DNA from: JBLIKP01 sp047635375
Lineage (GTDB): Bacteria; Bacteroidota; Bacteroidia; Sphingobacteriales; Sphingobacteriaceae
NCBI GenBank assembly: GCA_047635375.1
Contig: JBLIKP010000034.1
Span: forward strand, 1 to 21,641
Length of the DNA stretch: 21,641 nucleotides
Reading direction: 5' to 3'
In this document: positions 1 to 6,530 of the stretch, in pieces
How the letters are laid out: each line of letters begins with the position of its first letter
Numbering within the stretch: position 1 is the stretch's first letter
Made by a program: the position numbers and the translations under genes
Notes under the pieces: generated by a model
Database searches by the model: none
What the model saw: the letters and a program-made list of their open reading frames with translations, nothing else
What the model was told of the DNA's origin: nothing

Positions 1-55
1 CTTTTCCCAATAAAACATTCCAATACATTTATTTTGTGGCCCAAAAAAAAAAAAC

Positions 56-76
56 GCGACCCCAAACTGAGGTCGC
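56..76 (-). terminator. Intrinsic terminator of the sdhCAB operon
   Basis: The arms GCGACC (56-61) and GGTCGC (71-76) enclose a 9-base loop. On the minus strand the hairpin is followed, after one G, by a run of 12 T (the A run at 43-54), which makes a strong terminator for sdhB, whose stop codon lies 25 bases before it. On the plus strand it is followed by six T, so it could also stop transcription entering from the left edge. Nothing coding is visible in 1-55. Confidence 0.85.
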
Positions 77-100
77 TTTTTTATTTTAGTAGTTTTTATT

Positions 101-853
101 TTAGTTATCAGTTGGGCTAAAAGAAGCCGCTAGATACTGACGATTCATTCTTGAAATAAACTTCACTGATATCTCCTTTGGACAAACAGCTTCACATGCT
201 CCTGTATTGGTACAAGAACCAAAACCTTCTTCATCCATCTTATCAAGCATGTTAATTACACGAGCTCCTGCTTCAGCCTTCCCTTGAGGAAGGGCGTTAA
301 GGTGAGCCACTTTGGCAGAAGTAAATAATGCTGCGGAAGCATTTTTACATGCCGCAACACAAGCACCACAGCCAATACATGTAGCCGCCTCAAAGGCCTC
401 ATCAGCGATAACCTTTGGGATTGGAATCTCATTGGCATCAGGCACACCACCAGTATTTACTGATACGTAACCGCCTGATTGAATAATTCTATCCATTGCG
501 CTTCTATTAACAACTAAATCCTTTACCACAGGGAAAGCTACTGCTCTCCAAGGCTCAATTACGATGGCGTCACCGTCCTTAAAGCTTCTCATGTGTAATT
601 GACACGTTGCGACTCCTTTACCTGGTCCATGGGCGCGTCCGTTGATCATTACTCCACATGAGCCACAAATACCTTCACGGCAATCGTGTTCAAATGCAAT
701 TGGATCTTGGTTGTTGTGGATTAGCTTTTCGTTAACCACATCTAGCATCTCTAGAAACGACATGTCAGGAGAGATTTCAGAAATACTATAATTCTCCAAC
801 TTTCCTTCGGAAGAGGAGTTTTTTTGCCTCCAAACTTTTAGTGTTAGATTCAT
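101..853 (-). CDS. sdhB: Succinate dehydrogenase/fumarate reductase iron-sulfur subunit
   Basis: This subunit passes electrons from the flavin of SdhA through three Fe-S clusters to the membrane cytochrome b (TCA cycle and respiratory complex II). All ligand sets are visible: the [2Fe-2S] cysteines 58, 63, 66 and 84 (CREGICGSC), the [4Fe-4S] set CIGCGACVAAC (159-169) and the [3Fe-4S] set CTNTGACEAVC (214-224). I start it at the ATG at 853, giving 250 residues beginning MNLTLKVW. The frame stays open to a GTG at 877, but family members begin at this MNLT-like position and a purine-rich AAGAG precedes the ATG. It is the last gene of sdhCAB, 52 bases after sdhA, and is followed by the terminator at 56-76. 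Identification is secure. The direction of the reaction (succinate oxidation or fumarate reduction) cannot be read from sequence. Confidence 0.95.
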   Translation of the reverse strand: MNLTLKVWRQKNSSSEGKLENYSISEISPDMSFLEMLDVVNEKLIHNNQDPIAFEHDCREGICGSCGVMINGRAHGPGKGVATCQLHMRSFKDGDAIVIEPWRAVAFPVVKDLVVNRSAMDRIIQSGGYVSVNTGGVPDANEIPIPKVIADEAFEAATCIGCGACVAACKNASAALFTSAKVAHLNALPQGKAEAGARVINMLDKMDEEGFGSCTNTGACEAVCPKEISVKFISRMNRQYLAASFSPTDN

Positions 854-905
854 TCTCTTATTTTTTAATTGGGACACTTGAATGTTCCCAGGGTATCACC
901 AATTA

Positions 906-2819
906 TTATTTATACGAACGTTGAGTTAATTTAACATTCTCAAAGTTCAAGTCTTCTTTATGAAGGGTTGATTCTGTTTCATCGCCATTGTTTTCCCAAG
1001 CGGCTACGTATTTGAAGTTATCATCATCACGCAATGCTTCATTTTCATCCGTTTGAGATTCTTCACGGAAGTGACCTCCACAGGATTCTTTTCTGCTTAA
1101 TGCATCGTCAACCATAAGTTCAGCAAGCTCCATGAAATCGGCGATTCTTCCTGCTACTTCTAAAGATTGGTTTAGCTCATTGGTTTCTCCCAATACGTTA
1201 ACGTCTTTCCAGAATTCGGCACGAAGATTCTTAATTAAGCCCTTGGCCTTTTTAAGTCCTTCCTCATTTCTAGCCATTCCGCAATACTCCCACATGATTT
1301 TCCCTAATTCACGGTGGAACTCTGAAGGGGTACGGTTTCCGCGGATGCTAAGTAATTTATCTACTTTATCTTTTACTGCTTTCTCAGCTTTCCTGAACTC
1401 CTCATGGTGCGTTGTAACCGGAGCAGGTCCGATTTCAGCTAAGTAATCTCCAATTGTATAAGGGATTACAAAATAACCATCCGCTAGACCCTGCATCAAA
1501 GCCGAAGCCCCAAGTCGGTTTGCACCGTGATCACTGAAGTTAGCTTCTCCTAGCGCGTAGCAACCAGGAACTGAAGTTTGTAAGTTATAATCAACCCAAA
1601 GTCCGCCCATTGTATAATGAACAGCAGGGTATATTCTCATTGGTGTTTTGTAAGGATCTTCGCCAGTAATTTGAGCATACATTTGGAAAAGGTTTCCGTA
1701 TTTCTCTTCTACTGCATCTTTACCTAAGCGGTTAATTGCATCGGCAAAGTCAAGGTAAACAGCCACTTTTGAGGGACCAACACCTTTTCCAGCATCTACA
1801 ACCTCTTTCGCATTCCTTGAAGCCACGTCACGAGGCACAAGGTTTCCAAAAGAAGGATATTTACGTTCTAGGTAATAATCTCTTTCATCTTCCGTAATTT
1901 GCTCAGGAGAACGATCATCACCTGCTTTTTTTGGCACCCAAACACGTCCGTCGTTACGAAGTGACTCACTCATCAGCGTAAGCTTTGATTGGTGATCACC
2001 ACTCACGGGGATACAAGTTGGGTGGATTTGTGTAAAACACGGATTTGCAAACAAAGCACCTTTTTTGTGTGCTCTCCAAGCGGCAGTAACATTACTTCCC
2101 ATCGCATTTGTGGACAGGTAAAAAACGTTTCCGTAACCACCTGTACAAAGAAGTACTGCGTGAGCAGCATGCGATTCAATTTCTCCTGTCACAAGGTTAC
2201 GAGCAACAATACCACGTGCATGACCATCAATCTTAACTAAGTCAAGCATTTCCGTTTTAGGATACATTTTAACTGTTCCCTTGGCAATCTGACGAGAAAG
2301 AGCGCTGTAAGCACCGATTAATAGTTGTTGTCCGGTTTGACCACGTGCGTAGAATGTTCTTGAAACTTGAGCTCCACCAAACGAGCGGTTATCAAGTAAC
2401 CCACCATATTCTCGTGCAAAAGGAACACCTTGAGCAACACATTGGTCAATAATATTTACTGATACTTGAGCTAAACGGTAAACATTCCCTTCACGCGAAC
2501 GGTAATCACCACCTTTAACAGTATCATAAAATAATCTCCAAGTGCTATCCCCATCATTTTGATAGTTTTTAGCAGCATTAATTCCGCCTTGCGCTGCAAT
2601 AGAGTGAGCACGACGAGGGGAATCTTGGAAGCAAAATGCTTTAACGTTGTAGCCTAGCTCTCCAAGAGTGGCTGCTGCCGACGCTCCTGCAAGACCTGTT
2701 CCTACAACAATAATATCGTATTTTCTTTTGTTAGATGGATTAACCAACTTCACGCTGAACTTATGATTGTCCCATTTTTCCTGTACTGAACCGGCAGGTA
2801 TTTTGGCGTCTAATTTCAT
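906..2819 (-). CDS. sdhA: Succinate dehydrogenase/fumarate reductase flavoprotein subunit
   Basis: This is the catalytic subunit that interconverts succinate and fumarate using covalently bound FAD. The 637 residues show an N-terminal dinucleotide-binding motif GTGLAG (40-45). HSIAAQGGINAAKN follows, with His72 as the expected flavin attachment site. The substrate-site motif HPTCIP begins at His266, Arg330 (PRDVASR) is the likely proton-transfer arginine, and HYTMGG (401-406) and GEANFSDHGANRLGASAL (424-441) close the active and FAD sites. The length fits the B-type family found in Bacteroidota, longer than the roughly 590-residue proteobacterial enzyme. It is the middle gene of the operon, 44 bases after sdhC. 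No frameshift or missing key residue is seen. Confidence 0.97.
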   Translation of the reverse strand: MKLDAKIPAGSVQEKWDNHKFSVKLVNPSNKRKYDIIVVGTGLAGASAAATLGELGYNVKAFCFQDSPRRAHSIAAQGGINAAKNYQNDGDSTWRLFYDTVKGGDYRSREGNVYRLAQVSVNIIDQCVAQGVPFAREYGGLLDNRSFGGAQVSRTFYARGQTGQQLLIGAYSALSRQIAKGTVKMYPKTEMLDLVKIDGHARGIVARNLVTGEIESHAAHAVLLCTGGYGNVFYLSTNAMGSNVTAAWRAHKKGALFANPCFTQIHPTCIPVSGDHQSKLTLMSESLRNDGRVWVPKKAGDDRSPEQITEDERDYYLERKYPSFGNLVPRDVASRNAKEVVDAGKGVGPSKVAVYLDFADAINRLGKDAVEEKYGNLFQMYAQITGEDPYKTPMRIYPAVHYTMGGLWVDYNLQTSVPGCYALGEANFSDHGANRLGASALMQGLADGYFVIPYTIGDYLAEIGPAPVTTHHEEFRKAEKAVKDKVDKLLSIRGNRTPSEFHRELGKIMWEYCGMARNEEGLKKAKGLIKNLRAEFWKDVNVLGETNELNQSLEVAGRIADFMELAELMVDDALSRKESCGGHFREESQTDENEALRDDDNFKYVAAWENNGDETESTLHKEDLNFENVKLTQRSYK

Positions 2820-2863
2820 TTATTAAATTTTTGCGTTATTACTAAATTAGGTGTCCTTTGGTG

Positions 2864-3535
2864 TTAAACAAATAACCAAAAGTAAAGTGGCATTGCAATA
2901 TAACCTGCTGGAACCACTATAGCATATAGTGTACCCACGGAATTAACAATAGGTGAGTATTTTGAATTTCTCAATCCAAAACTTCTGAATGCACTTTGGA
3001 AACCATGATTTAAGTGGAATCCAAGAATCACCATACTAATAATGTAAAGTATAGAATACCACCATTCCTCTGCAAACATGGTTGCCACGATGGTATAAAG
3101 ATCTTTATTCCCACCAGCATCAATTCCAACTTCACCAAATTTATACTGGAAATAGAAGTTCTTAAGGTGAATAATCAGGAAAACCAAGATAACTGTTCCA
3201 GTTAATCCCATATTTCTAGAATACCACGTGCTTGACGCTGCATCGGCCTTGGAATTTTCTTTTCCCTTTGCTTTGTTGTTTGCTCGGGTAAGAACAATGG
3301 CTTGATAAATGTGCAAAACGAAACCTAATAACAAACCAATTTCCATAATTCGGATGATTGGGTTTGTCACCATAAATTTGGCGTATGCATTAAATTGAAG
3401 TCCGCCGTCGGACTTAAACAACTGTAGGTTACCACTTAAGTGGACTAACAAGAAGGAGATTAAAAACAGACCGGTAAGGGACATTACTAATTTTCGTCCC
3501 ACCGAACTATTTATTGCCTTAGCTATTGTGCTCAT
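2864..3535 (-). CDS. sdhC: Succinate dehydrogenase cytochrome b subunit (B-type, single anchor)
   Basis: This membrane anchor carries two b hemes and reduces (or oxidises) the quinone, probably menaquinone in this group. The 223 residues hold five predicted membrane helices at about 16-39, 60-83, 109-130, 160-183 and 203-223. Helix-associated histidines are His32, His75, His123 and His174/His177. Their spacing of about 43-51 residues resembles the four axial ligands of the Bacillus SdhC and Wolinella FrdC di-heme proteins, so a di-heme type is inferred. There is no separate sdhD, as expected for this class. It is the first gene of sdhCAB; its promoter and a perfect inverted repeat lie just upstream. 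Confidence 0.93.
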   Translation of the reverse strand: MSTIAKAINSSVGRKLVMSLTGLFLISFLLVHLSGNLQLFKSDGGLQFNAYAKFMVTNPIIRIMEIGLLLGFVLHIYQAIVLTRANNKAKGKENSKADAASSTWYSRNMGLTGTVILVFLIIHLKNFYFQYKFGEVGIDAGGNKDLYTIVATMFAEEWWYSILYIISMVILGFHLNHGFQSAFRSFGLRNSKYSPIVNSVGTLYAIVVPAGYIAMPLYFWLFV

Positions 3536-3567
3536 AGGTATTTTAAGGTTAAATTTTTTGAGTTACG

Positions 3568-3575
3568 CAAATCTA
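3568..3575 (-). promoter_or_regulatory. Probable sdhC promoter -7 element
   Basis: Read on the minus strand this is TAGATTTG, an exact match to the Bacteroidota -7 consensus TAnnTTTG. Transcription would start around 3561-3563, giving a leader of about 25-28 bases before sdhC. No clear TTTG -33 box is present; that position is occupied by the inverted repeat at 3577-3594. Confidence 0.6.
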
Positions 3576-3576
3576 T

Positions 3577-3594
3577 TGATTAAGTAGTTAATCA
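3577..3594. promoter_or_regulatory. Inverted repeat upstream of sdhCAB, candidate operator
   Basis: TGATTAA (3577-3583) and TTAATCA (3588-3594) form a perfect 7-base inverted repeat around GTAG. It begins two bases from the -7 element and covers the spacer and -33 region of the sdh promoter. That placement suits a repressor site or an activator replacing the -33 contact. The binding protein is unknown. Confidence 0.45.
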
Positions 3595-3636
3595 CGCATT
3601 TTGTTTGTGAATTTAGATTAATTCTAAGAAAATGGC

Positions 3637-4602
3637 TTATAGTTTTGAGACAATTTCCTTCAATTCTACATTTCCTCCAGTTATAATTATCCCAACTCTT
3701 TTACCATTAAACATTTCCTCGTATTTTAATAACGCTGCAACGGGAACTGCACTTGAAGGTTCGATAATGATTTTCATTCTTTCCCAAACCCATTTCATTG
3801 CATCCATCATTTCTTTCTCAGAAACTTCAAGAATATCATGGATTTCGCTTTTTACGATTTCGAAATTCTTTTCCCCAATATTGGTTCGAAGCCCGTCCGC
3901 CAAAGTGTTCAACGATTTATTCTTTACTAATTCACCTTTCTTAAGACTAAGCAACGCCTCATTCACCTCGGTTGGCTCAGCACCAATAACCTTGGTTTTT
4001 GGGGAAAAATATTTTGCAGCGAGGCAGGTGCCACTAATTAATCCACCACCACCAATTGGTGCGAGAATAAAATCTAAATCGGAAACCTCGTCCATCAATT
4101 CCATTGACGCTGTAGCCTGCCCTGCGATAACGGGGTAGTAATTATAGGGATGTATTTCGGTAGCGCCAGTTTTCCGGACAACCTCAGCCAGTGTGGTTTC
4201 ACGAGCTTCAATGGTGCTTTCACATTCAATAATTTTGGCGCCGTAACCCCTAGTGGCATCTTTTTTTACCAATGGCGCGTCCTTAGGCATTACTATATAC
4301 GATTTCACGCCCATATTTCTTGCCGCAAGGGCGACCGCTTGCGCATGATTTCCTGAACTATGTGCAGCAACTCCATTTTTCTTTTGCTCATCAGTTAGTC
4401 GAAGGATCGCGCTGCAACCCCCTCTATATTTAAAAGCTCCAACCTTTTGAAAATTCTCTGCCTTTAAAAAAACCTTGGCACCAGTTAGGGAGTCCAAGGT
4501 CATACTCGTAATTACTGGTGTTTTAGTTACCATTCCGCTTAAAGCGGAAAACGTTTCTTCCAGATCAGTTTTTGTAGGAATATTATTTAATGGAGGTAGC
4601 AT
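3637..4602 (-). CDS. PLP-dependent serine/threonine dehydratase or serine racemase-like enzyme
   Basis: A fold-type II PLP enzyme of 321 residues. Lys58 in GAFKYRGG is the Schiff-base lysine, SSGNHAQA (82-89) binds the substrate carboxylate, GGGGL (184-188) cradles the PLP phosphate, and the end ITGGN (307-311) is typical. It has no C-terminal ACT-like regulatory domain, unlike biosynthetic threonine deaminase (IlvA). The second half (LADGLRT, WVWERMKIIIEPSSAV) resembles eukaryotic serine racemase and 3-hydroxyaspartate dehydratase more than the long IlvA. Glu209 and Glu215 fall where serine racemase binds Mg2+/Ca2+. Likely reactions are deamination of L-Ser or L-Thr, removal of 3-hydroxyaspartate, or Ser racemisation; sequence alone does not choose between them. 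The gene is 101 bases upstream of sdhC on the same strand, and the sdh promoter lies in that gap. Confidence 0.85.
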   Translation of the reverse strand: MLPPLNNIPTKTDLEETFSALSGMVTKTPVITSMTLDSLTGAKVFLKAENFQKVGAFKYRGGCSAILRLTDEQKKNGVAAHSSGNHAQAVALAARNMGVKSYIVMPKDAPLVKKDATRGYGAKIIECESTIEARETTLAEVVRKTGATEIHPYNYYPVIAGQATASMELMDEVSDLDFILAPIGGGGLISGTCLAAKYFSPKTKVIGAEPTEVNEALLSLKKGELVKNKSLNTLADGLRTNIGEKNFEIVKSEIHDILEVSEKEMMDAMKWVWERMKIIIEPSSAVPVAALLKYEEMFNGKRVGIIITGGNVELKEIVSKL

Positions 4603-4658
4603 ATATTTATATTTTCATTTGAAAGTTGCCAAAGTAATATGAAGACGTGAATAATTGG

Positions 4659-4666
4659 TAATTTTG
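4659..4666 (+). promoter_or_regulatory. Possible cvfB -7 promoter element
   Basis: TAATTTTG matches TAnnTTTG exactly but ends only four bases before the ATG of cvfB, so the transcript would be leaderless or nearly so. No -33 box is seen at the usual distance, so a chance match in AT-rich DNA remains possible. Confidence 0.35.
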
Positions 4667-4670
4667 TGGC

Positions 4671-5501
4671 ATGATAAATTTAGGTGTCTATAATACGCTA
4701 ACGGTATTACGTTCAACTTCAGTTGGATTATTCTTGGGTGACGATGAGGGAAACGATGTGCTTTTACCTTTAAAGTACATACCTGAAAACACTGAAGTCG
4801 ATGACGAAATCGAGGTTTATATCTACAAAGACAGTGAAGATAGAATCATCGCAACCAACCTAAATCCAAAAATTAAAGTCGGCGAGTTTAAAGTACTTAA
4901 AGCAGAAATGGTCACAGATCATGGCGCATTTTTAGACATGGGCCTAGAAAAACAACTTTTTGTTCCATTTAAGGAGCAAGGAAAAAAAATGGCCGAAGGC
5001 GTTTCCTACATGGTTACCATGTTTGTGGATGAAAAAACCGACAGGCTCGTCGGCTCTAGCCGATTAAAACGCCATATATCAAATGAAGAATTAACCGTTG
5101 AGGAAGGTCAGTCCGTAAAGGTTAAAATTTGGAACCTTACTGACCTTGGGTATAATGTTATTGTGGACGATAAGCATATCGGATTGATCTATGAAAATGA
5201 GATTTTCGAGGAAGTATGGCCTGGAGACACTTTTGATGGATATGTTCACGCAATTCGTGAGGACAATAAGCTGGACATTAAACTTGGGAAAAAAGGCTAT
5301 TCAAACATAGAACCTAATGCCGATAAGATTATGCTAAAGCTTCAACTAGGTGGTGGAAAGCTTGCATTAAACGACAAAAGCGATCCGGATGACATTAAAG
5401 AGTCGTTAGGAATGAGCAAAAAGACGTTTAAAAAAGCTTTAGGTCTTTTGTATAAAAACAGGATGATTGAGATAGAGGAAAAGGGAATAAAATTGGTTTA
5501 A
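4671..5501 (+). CDS. cvfB: CvfB-type S1 RNA-binding protein
   Basis: The 276 residues match the CvfB/YitL family: consecutive S1-like OB domains (about 1-60, 66-135 and 145-205) followed by a C-terminal winged-helix domain (about 220-276, ending MIEIEEKGIKLV). In Staphylococcus CvfB binds RNA and affects virulence gene expression. In Bacteroidota the role is not established, so RNA binding is the safe statement. The start MINLGVYNTL fits the family. The gene is divergent from the dehydratase with a 68-base gap. A degraded second copy of its last 86 bases lies at 6224-6313. Confidence 0.88.
   Translation: MINLGVYNTLTVLRSTSVGLFLGDDEGNDVLLPLKYIPENTEVDDEIEVYIYKDSEDRIIATNLNPKIKVGEFKVLKAEMVTDHGAFLDMGLEKQLFVPFKEQGKKMAEGVSYMVTMFVDEKTDRLVGSSRLKRHISNEELTVEEGQSVKVKIWNLTDLGYNVIVDDKHIGLIYENEIFEEVWPGDTFDGYVHAIREDNKLDIKLGKKGYSNIEPNADKIMLKLQLGGGKLALNDKSDPDDIKESLGMSKKTFKKALGLLYKNRMIEIEEKGIKLV
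5416..5501 (+). repeat. 3' end of cvfB, intact copy of a diverged direct repeat
   Basis: This stretch codes for the last 28 residues of CvfB and aligns with 6224-6313. From GCAAAA to CTTTTG the two copies align without gaps; the second copy then has one extra base, and its last 12 shared codons return to the same frame. Over those codons 29 of 36 bases agree. Confidence 0.75.
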
Positions 5502-5591
5502 TATTTCTGGATTAGGGATAAATATTATCTATTAAAAATCATTTCTTTTTAAGGCAAAACTCGATTGGGTACTTCAAAAAGGGTGCTGATT

Positions 5592-6102
5592 TTAATGATT
5601 TATTAGTTTGACGGAATGCACACGCTCATTATTAATCTTAAAATTCACCAATAAAATTCCCTTGGGTAAAGCCTCCACCGGTATTTCAAAATTTGTAAAT
5701 GCCGCTGATTGCAGTAGATTTCTTCCAAGTAGATCAAAAAATTCAATCTGAACCGGTAATCCTAAGGGGTTTTTAATTTGTATAGTTGAGCTTTGAGTTA
5801 ACGGATTCGGGCTAATGTTAATTTCCATACCTAAGGCCTCCAAGGATAAGACGCTTGTGAAACAAGCGTTGTCGAATAGGTGACAGGAAGTGAGCGATGG
5901 GCTTTCACCATAGCTACATAAATAATAGCCATTTTCAAATTCTGTGGCAAACACACCAAACAGTCGCAGGATGCGGATAATCCCTATGCCATTAACCAGA
6001 AACCCACTCCGCGGAAGAATCAGGAAAAAGAGAGGATTGTTCGTTTTGGGCAAACAAAGTGCCAGGGAGGGAGATGAAAAAAATGAGTAAAAAGTGTTTC
6101 AA
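5592..6102 (-). pseudogene. Broken type IX secretion cargo gene (signal peptide and C-terminal sorting domain in different frames)
   Basis: Two pieces of one gene seem to survive in different frames. From 6102 (TTG) to a TAA at 5992, 36 residues form a signal peptide, LKHFLLIFFISLPGTLFA followed by QNEQ, the usual Bacteroidota cleavage context. In another frame, ending at 5592, lies a C-terminus with a short cysteine-containing segment (ENGYYLCSYGE, then CHLFDNAC) and a type A Por sorting domain: INISPNP, a hydrophobic strand, FFDLLGR, and KGILLVNFKIN near the end. The sorting domain directs outer-membrane passage by the type IX system. An exported cargo protein between the two parts would normally be much longer, so I infer an internal deletion plus frameshift. 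No ATG is available for the signal-peptide frame. The C-terminal frame alone is open from 6053 but then has no signal peptide. Confidence 0.65.
5851..5869. repeat. Perfect hairpin inside the T9SS remnant
   Basis: ACGCTTGT (5851-5858) and ACAAGCGT (5862-5869) are exact reverse complements around GAA. It lies in the part coding for the cysteine-containing segment. No T run follows on either strand, so it is not an obvious terminator. Confidence 0.5.
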
Positions 6103-6150
6103 GGTTTGGGTTTTGATACAGTAATTAATAAATTAAACATTTTTTAATTA

Positions 6151-6170
6151 ATGGCTTAATCTCAAGCCAT
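6151..6170. repeat. Inverted repeat upstream of the T9SS remnant
   Basis: ATGGCTT (6151-6157) and AAGCCAT (6164-6170) are exact reverse complements around a 6-base loop. Only three T follow on the plus strand, so terminator function is doubtful. It sits 48 bases upstream of the remnant's start and could be part of its former promoter region. Confidence 0.4.
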
Positions 6171-6223
6171 TTCTGGGCCAGCAAATCCGGTAAGCACGAA
6201 TAACTTTCTTATTTAAATTATTT

Positions 6224-6313
6224 GCAAAAAAAACTCTTAAAAAACCTTAGAACTTTTGCACAAAAAATAGAATGATTAAAATTGAAGAAAAAGGAATAAA
6301 ACTGGTGTTGTAA
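6224..6313 (+). pseudogene. Decayed duplicate of the cvfB 3' end
   Basis: The segment aligns with the end of the intact cvfB (5416-5501). It has an in-frame TAA where the intact gene has a lysine codon, and a one-base insertion just before the conserved ATG codon. After that it still reads MIKIEEKGIKLVL and a stop, against MIEIEEKGIKLV in the intact gene. Of the six differing codons in that stretch five are synonymous, so the copies diverged while both were under protein-level selection. No homology is recognisable upstream of 6224. It is therefore only a fragment, separated from cvfB by the T9SS remnant. Confidence 0.75.
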
Positions 6314-6355
6314 AATAATCTTCAAAAAAACAATTAATCAGTATTTGCCAACCCT

Positions 6356-6385
6356 CCTATCACCAAACCCACACCTATCACCAAA
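6356..6385. repeat. Short direct repeat CCTATCACCAAA, two copies
   Basis: Copies at 6356-6367 and 6374-6385 are identical over 12 bases with an 18-base period, about 105 bases upstream of the pckA promoter. It may be a tandem protein-binding site or a small chance duplication. Confidence 0.4.
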
Positions 6386-6460
6386 ATTAAAGGACGTTAA
6401 AAAATCAAGTGCCTTTTTTTCATTGCCTTAAGCTATAAAAACAAAGAAAAGTGTAGCGAT

Positions 6461-6477
6461 TCTAAAAACGTTTTAGA
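6461..6477. promoter_or_regulatory. Inverted repeat over the pckA -33 region, candidate operator
   Basis: TCTAAAA (6461-6467) and TTTTAGA (6471-6477) are exact reverse complements around ACG. With the -7 element at 6489-6496, the repeat falls on the -33 position. This fits a transcription factor site controlling gluconeogenic PEP carboxykinase, but the regulator is not identifiable from the window. Confidence 0.45.
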
Positions 6478-6488
6478 TATATTTTGTT

Positions 6489-6496
6489 TAACTTTG
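6489..6496 (+). promoter_or_regulatory. Probable pckA promoter -7 element
   Basis: TAACTTTG matches TAnnTTTG exactly and lies 34 bases before the ATG, predicting a leader of roughly 28-30 bases. The same octamer stands upstream of carB at 10410-10417. Confidence 0.65.
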
Positions 6497-6530
6497 TTGC
6501 CCTAAATTCAAACCAATAGAAATATCAAGT

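Larger units (their letters stand above)
6103..6530. other. Non-coding region between the T9SS remnant and pckA
   Basis: No intact gene is seen in these 428 bases. In order they hold an AT-rich stretch, an inverted repeat ATGGCTT/AAGCCAT (6151-6157 and 6164-6170), the decayed cvfB tail (6224-6313), a 12-base direct repeat (6356-6367 and 6374-6385), and the pckA promoter with its inverted repeat (6461-6496). Confidence 0.7.

Noticed and set aside
1..55. Gene or promoter at the left edge
   Set aside because: The stretch is too short and shows no reading frame with recognisable residues and no exact TAnnTTTG element; the A run belongs to the sdh terminator.
854..877. GTG start for sdhB at 877
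   Set aside because: It would add eight residues (MSQLKNKR) not expected in the family; the ATG at 853 has a better position and upstream purines.
1132..1446. Plus-strand open frames inside sdhA, sdhC and the dehydratase gene (also 1989-2240, 3014-3205, 3632-4138, 4150-4356)
   Set aside because: They are antisense shadows of well-conserved genes and show no recognisable protein features.
3576..3595. FNR/CRP-type box upstream of sdhC, suggested by TTGAT and ATCA
   Set aside because: FNR half-sites TTGAT and ATCAA are four bases apart, whereas here TGAT and ATCA are ten bases apart. The repeat is perfect as 7-base arms, so I report it as an unassigned operator.
5502..6530. Insertion sequence or integron remnant around the T9SS pseudogene
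   Set aside because: No transposase or integrase fragment, no terminal inverted repeats and no target-site duplication are visible. The repeated cvfB tail is the only flanking repeat and is too diverged for a recent insertion.
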